Shown: positions 1 through 7,153, numbered from the stretch's first letter. The stretch is 10,550 bases of DNA from an uncultured Prevotella sp. (GCA_905373605.1 CAJPTO010000097.1:1-10550), one strand, 5' to 3'. Notes: generated by a model from the sequence alone, not told the origin. Translations and numbers: made by a program.

Positions 1-888
1 GTTAAGCACCTGCGACAGGATGCGAGCATCGCGCGTATTGCAGAACGCATCGGGGTATGAGCGTATCCAAGCCTCGCTGTTCTTTTCGTTGGTAAGGTCT
101 AGTTGCGGGGTGGGGTCGGGCAAGTCGCGCACCACTTTGAGGTAAGGCTTGTCTTCATCTTCCCAACAATATCGGTATTCTTCCACCATTCCGCCACAGC
201 ATTTGCTGAAACGGGCATCGCAAATGGCAGTTTCGGACATCAGCACCAGTCCGCGTGTGGCCATCACGGCCTCTGCCACGTGTTTGCTAGTGGCCTTTGT
301 TATGCCTTGATAGCGTTGGCAATGGTCGTCGGCACACACATCGAAAAGGGTATGGTCTTTTCGGTCGTACCATTTCACAATCTCGTTGTCGTTCGTAATG
401 AAATCCGCCTTGGCCTTTGTTTGTGTTTTCTTGTCGCGGTTTTGTATCTGTGCCAACAGCCAACTGCGCGAGATAACGGCGTGTGCTTTGAGCAATTCGG
501 GGCTGGAAGTGGCACTCATCTCACTTGAAATAACGCTTTCGAGGTAGTCTTCCACCGACAATAGGTTGATGGCCACAATCTTATCGCCGTCTATCACAAA
601 GCGTAGTGTGCCCTTGAAGGTTTGCGTTTGTTGTTGTTCCCAATGAAAATTCACGCCGATGGTGACGTTGTGGAGGGAGAAATTGGCGTCATCGGTTACG
701 GGCAAGAATGTAAGTTCTTTGTATTCTTGTCCATTCCAAGCGATAAGTCCATTGTTAAAGCAAACCTTTTGTTGGCCTTGTGCTTCACTGTTGTTGGCAC
801 TATAGGGTGCGTTTAGCACGAAAGCGATTTCAGTTCCGCTCATTATGCCCACTGATATTTGGGGCACTTCGTTGTATTTTGTGTCCAT
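1..888 (-). CDS. SpoIID/LytB-domain protein, N-terminal part (runs off left edge)
   Basis: This open frame starts at ATG 888-886 and continues without a stop to base 1, giving 296 residues; the C-terminus lies outside the window. After an opening stretch rich in beta strands it carries the hallmark SpoIID segment at about residues 111-145: SVEDYLESVISSEM, followed by LLKAHAVISRSWLLAQ. Glu123 in SSEM corresponds to the catalytic Glu of the SpoIID lytic transglycosylase family. A CCGGMVEEYRYCWEDE-type segment further on is also typical. Family members cleave peptidoglycan glycan strands from which stem peptides were removed; in Bacteroidetes the role is not sporulation and the substrate is unproven. 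No signal peptide is visible at the N-terminus, so export is unclear. The start fits because family-like sequence (PQISVGIM) begins right after it. No TAnnTTTG promoter lies just upstream, so it may be co-transcribed with the DUF4922 gene across the repeat-filled gap. Confidence 0.9.
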   Translation of the reverse strand, partial: MDTKYNEVPQISVGIMSGTEIAFVLNAPYSANNSEAQGQQKVCFNNGLIAWNGQEYKELTFLPVTDDANFSLHNVTIGVNFHWEQQQTQTFKGTLRFVIDGDKIVAINLLSVEDYLESVISSEMSATSSPELLKAHAVISRSWLLAQIQNRDKKTQTKAKADFITNDNEIVKWYDRKDHTLFDVCADDHCQRYQGITKATSKHVAEAVMATRGLVLMSETAICDARFSKCCGGMVEEYRYCWEDEDKPYLKVVRDLPDPTPQLDLTNEKNSEAWIRSYPDAFCNTRDARILSQVLN

Positions 889-897
889 ATGCTAATT

Positions 898-1118
898 TTA
901 AAGGGTGAAAGGGTACTTAAAGGTGAAAGGGTGAAAGGGTGAAAAGGTGAAAAGATGGCTAACGCCGTTTAAGGGTGAAAAGGTGAAAAGGTGAAAAGAT
1001 GGCTAACGCCGTTTAAGGGTGAAAGGGTGAAAAGGTGAAAAGATGAAAAGATGGCTAACGCCGTATTAAGGGTGAAAACGTGAAAAGGTGAAAGAGTGAA
1101 AAGATGGCTGACGCCCAC
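898..1118. repeat. Nested minisatellite: GGTGAAAA runs punctuated by a GATGGCTAACGCC module
   Basis: The sequence is built from 7-9 bp units of the type GGGTGAAA, GGTGAAAA or GATGAAAA. A second module, GATGGCTAACGCCGTTTAAG with variants, recurs at 954, 998, 1050 and 1103, giving a higher-order period of 44, 52 and 53 bp. The last copy is degenerate (GATGGCTGACGCCCACTAAG). The plus strand is purine-rich. It fills most of the 299-bp gap between the SpoIID and DUF4922 genes; I see no gene or clear promoter in that gap. Copy number probably varies between strains by slippage or recombination, which is an inference. Confidence 0.9.
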
Positions 1119-1134
1119 TAAGGCATTTGGCTAA

Positions 1135-1211
1135 ACTCCTTGACTCCTCAACTCCATAACTCCTTTACTCCTTTACTCCTTACTTCTTTACTCCTTACTC
1201 CATAACTCCTT
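1135..1211. repeat. ACTCCTT heptamer array running into the 3' end of the DUF4922 gene
   Basis: About ten close copies of ACTCCTT or ACTCCTTT, with ACTCCATA and ACTTCTTT variants, lie in tandem. On the transcribed strand they read AAGGAGT or AAGGAGTA. The array enters the 3' end of the DUF4922 gene, so it encodes the last residues (KELWSKE) and supplies the TAA stop at 1190-1188. It directly abuts the GGTGAAAA minisatellite. Confidence 0.85.
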
Positions 1212-2186
1212 CAACTTCCTCTTCACTTCTTCGAAAGTCGTTCTTTGCATGCCCACCTCTTTATATAAGTCTTCAAGAAGGGGCGCGTTCAAGCGTTCGA
1301 AGTCTTCTTTTCGGGGCGTAATAACCAGTCCAGCCATATCAAGCGCACCAGGACTGATGAGCATTTGCGCATCTCCTTCTGCCGAATAGCAGTCTGGACG
1401 ATGCTTGTGGCGCGGTATAATCACCGTGACATACCCCTCGGCTTCGCGCCATTTCAGGATGTTGAACATGGGTTCGGTTTCGTCTTCGCGTTGAGGCAAG
1501 GCCTTGTAAAGAGTTTTGAACAACGCTTCATCTGCCTTGGCATCGCACCCGATGATGGCAAATGCAGGACAAGCGTAGTTGTTGATGGCCACAAGTTCTG
1601 TGCCATCAGGCGTGGTGAGTAGCGTTTGGCGGTGGTTGTAAAGCAGTTCCCAGTTGTCGTGCAAGGGCAAATGGCTGCCTTTCCCAGCTTGCAGGTGCAT
1701 GTGGTCGGGTGCAGAAGCTCCGCATTTAGGGCCATTATAAAACACGATGAGGTGCTCGAAGCGTTCAAGCAGTAGGCGCATCACGCCGTAGTGCTCGCTT
1801 ATGAGCTGGGGTTGGTGACGTTTAGCGGGTATGGTGAAATGCAAAGGCAAGATGGGGAAAGGGTTAACCAGCAGTTCGAAATTGTTGCCGATAGGCATTT
1901 GCGTTTGTACGGCCGGCCTGTTTTTCTCACATAAGAAGCATGGACGCTGAGCCAGCGTGGTTTTATCAATCTTTGCCCCAGTGGAAACAAGGCGTGCAGG
2001 ATTGTATTGCACGTAAAATGTAAGATCCGCACATGCAACGGGCTTGAGCAACACCCCTTTTAGGTCGTCGAAACGTTGCTTGGCATCGGGCCATGCCAGC
2101 AGTTGTTGCTCAAAGAAGCGTTTCAAAGCGTCTTCGCCTTGCATCTCAGCGGCTTTGGTTTTGCCTTGGCCATATTTTATTTCCAT
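1188..2186 (-). CDS. DUF4922 protein, GalT/Ap4A-phosphorylase-like (HIT superfamily)
   Basis: This 332-residue protein is probably cytoplasmic, with no signal or membrane segment. It has the layout of the DUF4922 family, related to nucleotidyl transferases of the GalT, Ap4A phosphorylase and GDP-L-galactose phosphorylase group. Visible marks are PCFLCEKNRP at residues 82-91 (Cys83 and Cys86, possibly metal-binding), a VNPFPILPLHFTIP strand at 107-120 and GASAPDHMHLQAG at 156-168. In the HxHxQ motif (162-166) the second His, His164, would be the nucleotidylated nucleophile. The substrate cannot be told from sequence; phosphorolysis or transfer on a nucleotide-sugar or dinucleoside polyphosphate is an inference from the fold. 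The start sits 34 nt downstream of a good promoter element. The extreme C-terminus (KELWSKE) is encoded by a heptamer repeat array, so its length may vary between strains. The SpoIID gene lies downstream in the same direction. Confidence 0.85.
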   Translation of the reverse strand: MEIKYGQGKTKAAEMQGEDALKRFFEQQLLAWPDAKQRFDDLKGVLLKPVACADLTFYVQYNPARLVSTGAKIDKTTLAQRPCFLCEKNRPAVQTQMPIGNNFELLVNPFPILPLHFTIPAKRHQPQLISEHYGVMRLLLERFEHLIVFYNGPKCGASAPDHMHLQAGKGSHLPLHDNWELLYNHRQTLLTTPDGTELVAINNYACPAFAIIGCDAKADEALFKTLYKALPQREDETEPMFNILKWREAEGYVTVIIPRHKHRPDCYSAEGDAQMLISPGALDMAGLVITPRKEDFERLNAPLLEDLYKEVGMQRTTFEEVKRKLKELWSKE

Positions 2187-2220
2187 AATGGTAAAAATAC
2201 AGGTTTAGTTATTATTGATG

Positions 2221-2228
2221 CAAACTTA
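2221..2228 (-). promoter_or_regulatory. Bacteroidetes -7 promoter element for the DUF4922 gene
   Basis: On the minus strand this reads TAAGTTTG, an exact match to the Bacteroidetes -7 consensus TAnnTTTG. Transcription would begin near 2214, leaving a leader of about 28 nt before the ATG at 2186. A -33 element is only weakly matched (TTCG about 19 nt upstream). Confidence 0.6.
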
Positions 2229-2346
2229 CAAAAAATAAACGTAAATACGAAGGGATAATTGAAGATTATCGATTGTGGGGTGGGCGAGATAAGGTGAAAT
2301 TGAGAAGAATGTGAAGATTTCCTTGTTTCGCTCCGTGTTAAACATC

Positions 2347-4512
2347 CTAATAACTCCTGTTCGATTCAGTTTCCTTACTATCCTTATACACCTCTCTTAC
2401 TTTCTTTCCTCCGAACAGATAAGTGATTTTAAACGAAACGTTGCGTGCATGAACGTTCGTTTTTGTGTATTCATAGAAGGTAGAATAACGTTTTGAAGTT
2501 CGCGTTATATTTTGCGCAAATGGGTCGTTTGCGGCGATGGCTAAGTGCAGTCGCCCGTTTATGATCTGCCAACGCAGGCTGGTATTGAGCAGGCAAAGGG
2601 TTTTATACCTCACCAAATCTTCATCATGAGGGAACAAATGCATATATTGAGTGGTGAAAAGTAGCGTGCGTTGCCTGTTGAATGCAATGTCGCTGGTGGC
2701 TTCTAGTTTTCCACTCCAACTTGTGTTGTTGAAAGGTTGGCTATCGCCAGTGTTCGATTTAGACTTGGCTAAGAACAATTCGCCACCCACTTTCACGTTC
2801 CACCACGTGGTAATGTTCTTTTGATAGCTAGCATATACACCGTATTTGTGATAGTCAATGCAGTTTTGGGGAGTGGTGTATTGCGAGTTGTCGGGGTTAA
2901 ACCGCGTTATGTAGCCCACACCGTCTTGTAAATGGTAGGCGTAGGCAACGGCGTACAATCCCTTATGGCTGAAAGACAGTTCGGCGTTGTGGGTGAGACT
3001 TGCTGATAAGTAGGCATTACCCGACACATAATCGGTGGTTGTGGTGTAATATCTGAAAGGGTTAAGGTCGATAAATCGTGGGCGGTTAATCCCCATTGAG
3101 TAAGTGGCAGAAAGAGAATAACCAGCATTTGACCTATAATTTAAGTTGAGAGTGGGGAAGAGGCGGTTGTAAGATTGACGGTTTTGTTCGGCTGCGTTCG
3201 TGCCCGTAAGCTGCGTATGCTCGAACCTAAGCCCTGCTTGCACATACCATTGTGGGTTAAACTCTTTCGAAAGGCTTAGGTATGCGGCACTTGTTTTCTC
3301 TGTATAACGGAAATCGTTGTTCTGTCCTGGTTGTATAGTCCATACTCCGCCCGAGAAAATTTCTGTGCTTATGGCCGAAGTGTTGGTTATAGCCGTGTAG
3401 GCTGCGCCCATCTCTATGTTGATGGCATTGAATGGCAGCGTGGCATCTAGCTTGAGAGCGTGTATCTTGTAACGATTGTTTCCCGAATTATTCATCATCG
3501 AAGACGATGCTCCTTCGGTGGTGTTTATTTGCGAAGCAGACTTGGTTGTTTTGTTAAAGAAGTTATATGTAAGACTTAACAGCTTGCCCTTATCGTCTAT
3601 GTTCCAATCAGCATAACCCGTAAGTGTGGTGGCGTTGATGGGATTTGACGGTGAATGGGCCAGCGAATGGTAGCTAAGTCCGCGGTCGGTAGTGAGGTCT
3701 TGCAGCTCGCTTTTCAGTCTTTCAGTGCCTAGATTAAGCATTACGCCCGTTTCAATGGCAGTCGTAGGCCTGAATTTGAACAAAGCGTTAAGATTGAAAA
3801 GCTTGTTGATGAAATCGTTTCTGCGTTGTGATAGTTTGGTGCGGCCGGTAAAAACGTATTCCCTTTCGATGTCGTTGATGCCTTTGTTTTGGTTGAAGTT
3901 TAGGTCTATGGAGTAGTCCACGTGTTTTGTTGCTTGCCTAATGCCCCCACCCCAATAGCTGTTGAGGCTCTCTTTGGCGATAAGGTTGGCATCCACGTTT
4001 CCGCTTACACCAAGTGTTTCATCGCGTTTGGTCTTAATGGCGATATAACACACGTTGTCGGCAGTGGGATATTTTGCTGGCGCGAGGGTGAAAAGCTCAA
4101 TGCGTTCGATGTTGTCTGCCCGTAGGGATTTTAGTTTCATCAGCGTTTCGTTTTCGGAAGTTTCCAGCAGTCTGCCATCAATGATGTATCGAACGTTGGC
4201 TTTGCCTGCAACGCTCACGGCTTCGTCTGCGACAGACACGCGCGGAAGTCGCCGCATAACCTCCACTCCGTTGAGCCCTTTTGCGTATGGGTCGTTTTTA
4301 GTGTAATACACAATGCGGTCGGGTTTATGGTCAATCACCGTTTTCTCGGCAATCACTATAACCTCGTTTAGGTCTAGCTTCCTCCAATAATCGGCACTGT
4401 CTGTGGCTGTGGTGTCACGTTTAGTGGATAACGCACTTTGCTGCTGTTCCGTCTGAGCATAAGCGGAAAGGCTTGAAAGTGCAATCAATGCTAAGAGTAT
4501 GAACTTTTGCAT
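2347..4512 (-). CDS. Outer-membrane beta-barrel protein with TonB-receptor-type plug
   Basis: This 721-residue protein begins with a clear signal peptide (MQKFILLALIALSSLSAYAQ, cleavage near residue 20). A plug-like domain follows at about 47-165: NEVIVIAEKTVIDHKPDRIVY, then GLNGVEVMRRLPRVSVADEAV and VRYIIDGRLL. The rest is a long series of alternating, aromatic-rich strands ending FKITYLFGGKKV plus a tail of about 20 residues finishing in Tyr. This is the outer-membrane beta-barrel family related to TonB-dependent receptors. Many relatives have a carboxypeptidase-regulatory-like domain before the plug; here only about 25 residues separate signal and plug. No SusD partner adjoins it, so a polysaccharide-utilisation role is not supported and the ligand is unknown. 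The frame is open to an ATG at 4614, but I chose 4512: the signal peptide starts there and the promoter at 4547-4540 lies downstream of the longer start. Confidence 0.88.
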   Translation of the reverse strand: MQKFILLALIALSSLSAYAQTEQQQSALSTKRDTTATDSADYWRKLDLNEVIVIAEKTVIDHKPDRIVYYTKNDPYAKGLNGVEVMRRLPRVSVADEAVSVAGKANVRYIIDGRLLETSENETLMKLKSLRADNIERIELFTLAPAKYPTADNVCYIAIKTKRDETLGVSGNVDANLIAKESLNSYWGGGIRQATKHVDYSIDLNFNQNKGINDIEREYVFTGRTKLSQRRNDFINKLFNLNALFKFRPTTAIETGVMLNLGTERLKSELQDLTTDRGLSYHSLAHSPSNPINATTLTGYADWNIDDKGKLLSLTYNFFNKTTKSASQINTTEGASSSMMNNSGNNRYKIHALKLDATLPFNAINIEMGAAYTAITNTSAISTEIFSGGVWTIQPGQNNDFRYTEKTSAAYLSLSKEFNPQWYVQAGLRFEHTQLTGTNAAEQNRQSYNRLFPTLNLNYRSNAGYSLSATYSMGINRPRFIDLNPFRYYTTTTDYVSGNAYLSASLTHNAELSFSHKGLYAVAYAYHLQDGVGYITRFNPDNSQYTTPQNCIDYHKYGVYASYQKNITTWWNVKVGGELFLAKSKSNTGDSQPFNNTSWSGKLEATSDIAFNRQRTLLFTTQYMHLFPHDEDLVRYKTLCLLNTSLRWQIINGRLHLAIAANDPFAQNITRTSKRYSTFYEYTKTNVHARNVSFKITYLFGGKKVREVYKDSKETESNRSY

Positions 4513-4539
4513 ACGCCGTGTTAGATTGTTGTGTAATTG

Positions 4540-4547
4540 CAAAATTA
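4540..4547 (-). promoter_or_regulatory. Bacteroidetes -7 promoter element for the beta-barrel gene
   Basis: The minus strand reads TAATTTTG, matching TAnnTTTG. Transcription would start near 4533, about 20 nt before the ATG at 4512, which supports that start over the in-frame ATG at 4614. No convincing -33 TTTG is seen at the usual spacing. Confidence 0.6.
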
Positions 4548-4719
4548 CGAAAAATCCATCTTGTTTGTAGACAAAAGTAAAGGATTTTTTGCCACAAAGG
4601 GGTTCTTTTAACAAATAAGATGGGGCGGGGAATATGCTTGTAACGAGCTGATTTAGTGTCTCTTTGGTGATAGCTTTATGACAATGAGGTTGATGAGGAA
4701 TGGCAAAAGGGCTGCCGAT

Positions 4720-5292
4720 CTAAAACTTCTTGCCGCCCGCTATCTTTAAGAACGTGCAGGCCAATATGCGGGTGTCCATCCACCAAGAGCGGTTTTGCAG
4801 GTAGTAAAGGTCCAGCTCCAGTCGCTTGAGCATTTTTTCGATGCTGTCGGCATAGCCATTATACAGCGTGGCATACGATGTTACGCCTGGCCGCAAGGCG
4901 TAGAGTTGCTCGTAACGGGCATCTCTTTGCATAATCTGTTCGATGTAAAAGCGGCGTTCGGGGCGAGGTCCGATGAAGGCCATGTCGCCTATGAACACGT
5001 TCCAAAGCTGTGGCAACTCATCTAGGTGGTGCTCACGAAGGAACTTTCCCACACGAGTAAGTCGGTCGTCGCCATCCACTTCGAGTACCATAGGACCGTT
5101 TTCTTCGGCATCCATGCACATCGTTCTAAACTTATAGATGAAGAAAGGTTTACCCTTTCGCCCAATTCGTTCTTGTTTATATATAACGGGCAACCCATCA
5201 TCAAGCCTTATGGCGATGGCACAAAGCAGGATGAGGGGTGAGAAAACCACGAGGCAGAGGGCCGAAACAATGAGGTCGAAAATCCTTTTCAT
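4720..5292 (-). CDS. Monotopic sugar transferase (polyprenyl-phosphate phosphoglycosyl transferase)
   Basis: This 190-residue protein belongs to the bacterial sugar transferase family (PglC and the WbaP C-terminal domain). Such enzymes move a sugar-1-phosphate from a UDP-sugar to undecaprenyl phosphate at the inner face of the cytoplasmic membrane, starting capsule, O-antigen or glycoprotein glycans. An N-terminal re-entrant hydrophobic helix with a Ser-Pro break (residues 4-28, SPL at 18-20) is followed by YKQERIGRKGKPF (38-50), KFRTM (54-58), RLTRVGKFLREHHLDELPQL (77-96), FIGPRPE (106-112) and RPGVTSY (134-140). Asp91-Glu92 is the expected catalytic dyad. The length is that of the minimal PglC-like core, without the WbaP multi-helix extension. 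Its ATG overlaps the TGA of the upstream gene by 4 nt, so the two are probably translationally coupled. The sugar specificity cannot be predicted. Confidence 0.93.
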   Translation of the reverse strand: MKRIFDLIVSALCLVVFSPLILLCAIAIRLDDGLPVIYKQERIGRKGKPFFIYKFRTMCMDAEENGPMVLEVDGDDRLTRVGKFLREHHLDELPQLWNVFIGDMAFIGPRPERRFYIEQIMQRDARYEQLYALRPGVTSYATLYNGYADSIEKMLKRLELDLYYLQNRSWWMDTRILACTFLKIAGGKKF

Positions 5293-6392
5293 GCCGCCAA
5301 CTTCAATTCTTTGCGTTCAACTTTGCGTGTAAGCACTAGCTGTAGGGTGGTAAATGTGGCCACGTCTATCAGCACGACGGCAGTTATCGGGAGTACACTG
5401 AAGAGCAACAAGTTCATTGCCACGTAGGCCAAGGCAAGCCCAAGGATGATGATTAAGGCCTGATGTTGGGTCATTCCCAGTCGCATTATCTTGTGGTGGA
5501 TATGGTTTTTGTCGGCCTCGAACAAGGGTTGGCCTATGCGAAGCCTGTGGAGAATTACGCGAACGACATCGAATACGGGGATGATAAGCAGGCTATAAGC
5601 CAGCAAGAAACGCATGGGCGAAGCCTCCATGAGCGGTGGATTGTGCATGGACGACTTCACAAAAAGGAAACCAAGAATGAAACCGAGCGTAAGACTTCCC
5701 GAGTCGCCCATGAAAATCTTCCGGTTTCGTTCGGCTTTACCCCAGACGTTAAATCGCAAGTAGGGTATGAGTATGCCGATAAGGGCGGCCACGACAACAG
5801 CGTAGGGGGTTAATCGCGCTTCACTGAAGATGAACAGAAAGCCCAAAAGGGCTATCAAAGCCAGGCCTGCAGCCAAACCATCGATGCCATCGATAAGGTT
5901 CATGGCATTGTCTATGAACACGATGATGAACACCGTAAGCGGAAAACCAAGCCAATAAGGCACTTCGTTTATGCCCATGAAGCCATAAAGATTGTTTACA
6001 TACAGGCCGCAAAGGGGTAGTGCGCAGGCTGTAACAGCTTGCACAACGAACTTCACACGTGCGGAAAGGCCGATGAAATCGTCTACCACGCCCGTGGCAT
6101 ATACCAGCAACAAACTAGCCAAGAACGCCATGCTCCATAGGCTGACCTGTATCTTTTGGGCCGTAAATCCAACGCTCATCACTCCAACTGCCACCACGAT
6201 AGACAAGGTCATCGCTGGTACGAAAGCCAAACCGCCTAGTCGGGGCACCAATGTCTTGTGCACCTTTCGTTGGTTAGGTATGTCGTAGATGTTCTTTGCT
6301 TTGCAGAAATTCAGTATGGCGGGTATGAAAACGAACCCGAAATACACGCTTAGTAGAAAAGCAATGAGTATTGGCAATGCTACGTTCATCAT
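5289..6392 (-). CDS. MraY/WecA-family polyprenyl-phosphate sugar-1-phosphate transferase
   Basis: This 367-residue polytopic membrane protein has about ten or eleven hydrophobic segments. It carries the family marks in order: VHKTLVPRLGG (44-54), VVDDFIGLS (102-110, the Mg-binding Asp pair), NAMNLIDGIDGLAAG (162-176), FMGDSGS (227-233) and NHIHHKIMRLG (296-306). These enzymes transfer a HexNAc-1-phosphate, often GlcNAc-1-P, from UDP-sugar to undecaprenyl phosphate. The NHIHH segment and the lack of peptidoglycan gene neighbours favour a WecA/TagO-type enzyme over true MraY. It is the first gene of a two-gene operon with the monotopic sugar transferase (ATGA overlap). ATG 6392 and the next codon (6389) are both possible starts. 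No clear TAnnTTTG element was found on the minus strand in the upstream 200 bp. Confidence 0.92.
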   Translation of the reverse strand: MMNVALPILIAFLLSVYFGFVFIPAILNFCKAKNIYDIPNQRKVHKTLVPRLGGLAFVPAMTLSIVVAVGVMSVGFTAQKIQVSLWSMAFLASLLLVYATGVVDDFIGLSARVKFVVQAVTACALPLCGLYVNNLYGFMGINEVPYWLGFPLTVFIIVFIDNAMNLIDGIDGLAAGLALIALLGFLFIFSEARLTPYAVVVAALIGILIPYLRFNVWGKAERNRKIFMGDSGSLTLGFILGFLFVKSSMHNPPLMEASPMRFLLAYSLLIIPVFDVVRVILHRLRIGQPLFEADKNHIHHKIMRLGMTQHQALIIILGLALAYVAMNLLLFSVLPITAVVLIDVATFTTLQLVLTRKVERKELKLAA

Positions 6393-6511
6393 TATATTTG
6401 ATTGTTGTTCCTATTTACATAAACTCGCTTTCTACGTTTATATTGCATGGTAGAGGAATTTAAAGTGTTAATTTTATATTATTTTACGTGTCTTGCTGTT
6501 TGGGGGCAAGC

Positions 6512-6583
6512 TCTTATGGTTAGTGTTTTGTGCTGAAACACCTTTGTAATGAGGCCTTCTCGTGGTGTGTTATAGCCATAAGA
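6512..6583. repeat. Long inverted repeat with a nested hairpin (possible structured RNA)
   Basis: Outer arms TCTTATGGTTA (6512-6522) and TAGCCATAAGA (6573-6583) are complementary over 11 positions, with one T/G wobble. Inside, GTGTTT (6523-6528) and AAACAC (6536-6541) form a perfect 6-bp hairpin with a 7-nt loop that begins directly at the end of the outer arm. The rest of the loop contains a weak GAG/CTC pairing. The geometry resembles a multi-branch RNA, but the direction of transcription is not known. Confidence 0.55.
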
Positions 6584-6661
6584 ATTTGCTTTTGGAAAAC
6601 AACAGCCTTTGAGCCATGAAGCAATTGCTACCAACTTGTGGAGCGTTCACAGGCCGACGGG

Positions 6662-6771
6662 CACACTACAAGCATCTGGTAGCCACACTACAAGCGTCTG
6701 GTAGCCACACTACAAGCATCTGGTAGCCACGCTACAAGGGCCTTGTAGCCACAGTACAAACAGCATTGTAC
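6662..6771. repeat. Five tandem 22-bp repeats, each containing a dyad
   Basis: Contiguous 22-bp units lie at 6662-6683, 6684-6705, 6706-6727, 6728-6749 and 6750-6771. The first three are nearly identical: CACACTACAAG, then CATCTGGTAGC with one base change in the second. Each unit holds a dyad of the form CTACAAG to CTGGTAG with one mismatch. In unit four it is a perfect 9-bp palindrome arm pair, GCTACAAGG and CCTTGTAGC around a single G (6731-6749). In unit five the arms are GTACAA and TTGTAC (6754-6771). No unique spacers are present. Confidence 0.9.
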
Positions 6772-6785
6772 CGATGAATGCGGCA

Positions 6786-6849
6786 CGAAACGGTTAAAAA
6801 CAAGGCTAGATTATCAGTTCCTTTTGGCTTTCATTCCAAAACCATTTCG
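6786..6849. repeat. Inverted repeat of unknown role
   Basis: CGAAACGGTT (6786-6795) and AACCATTTCG (6840-6849) are complementary at nine of ten positions. The odd pair is a mismatch in plus-strand RNA but a G-U wobble in minus-strand RNA, so a minus transcript would fold better. The loop of 44 nt shows no further clear structure. Confidence 0.4.
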
Positions 6850-7012
6850 TTTTGACTATAATTGCTTCTGCGCCGAACGATGTCATAATGTAAACTTATG
6901 GTGAGCAAACAGGCTGATGTGCGCTCCTCTCAGCATTTCCCAATAGCCTACTTTTACGTTTTGAGAATGAAAAGAGTGCGAAGGTGTAACATAAAATATC
7001 AAATAAAAGCAC

Positions 7013-7020
7013 TAACTTTG
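7013..7020 (+). promoter_or_regulatory. Bacteroidetes -7 promoter element for the lipoprotein pair
   Basis: TAACTTTG matches TAnnTTTG exactly. Transcription would begin near 7027, giving a leader of about 127 nt before the ATG at 7154, long for this group. The expected -33 TTTG is not evident in the AT-rich sequence upstream. Confidence 0.55.
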
Positions 7021-7153
7021 CATCGATGGTGAACAATCAATCCCGTTACATCTTCGATGTCAAGTTATGTTCTTGTGTCGCTTATGGGGTGACAAACGGT
7101 TGGCTATAAACGTTTCTGTCAATAGTTTTACAAACAATATCACGCCAATTGAT

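Larger units (their letters stand above)
6393..7153. other. Divergent intergenic region without a gene, rich in inverted and tandem repeats
   Basis: These 761 bases lie between the divergent phosphoglycosyl transferase operon (minus) and the lipoprotein pair (plus). I find no open frame with coding character and no tRNA. It holds an AT-rich stretch (about 6410-6490), a structured inverted repeat (6512-6583), a 22-bp tandem array (6662-6771), a second inverted repeat (6786-6849) and a plus-strand promoter element (7013-7020). The predicted leader of the first lipoprotein is about 127 nt. Confidence 0.75.

Noticed and set aside
103..816. Plus-strand open frames at 103-528 and 622-816
   Set aside because: They are antisense to the SpoIID/LytB gene, whose minus-strand frame is open across 1-888 and has clear family motifs. 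The plus frames show none.
4513..4614. Longer start for the beta-barrel gene at ATG 4614
   Set aside because: It would bury the signal peptide 34 residues in, and the promoter element at 4547-4540 lies downstream of that ATG.
4702..4716. GGCA/TGCC hairpin as terminator of the phosphoglycosyl transferase operon
   Set aside because: The stem is only 4 bp and no T tract follows on the minus strand.
6393..6400. TATATTTG, a plus-strand match to the -7 consensus
   Set aside because: No plus-strand gene follows for more than 700 bp and it sits at the 5' end of a minus-strand gene in AT-rich DNA, so a chance match is likely.
6662..6771. CRISPR array
   Set aside because: Units are contiguous 22-mers with no unique spacers between them, and no cas genes are present.
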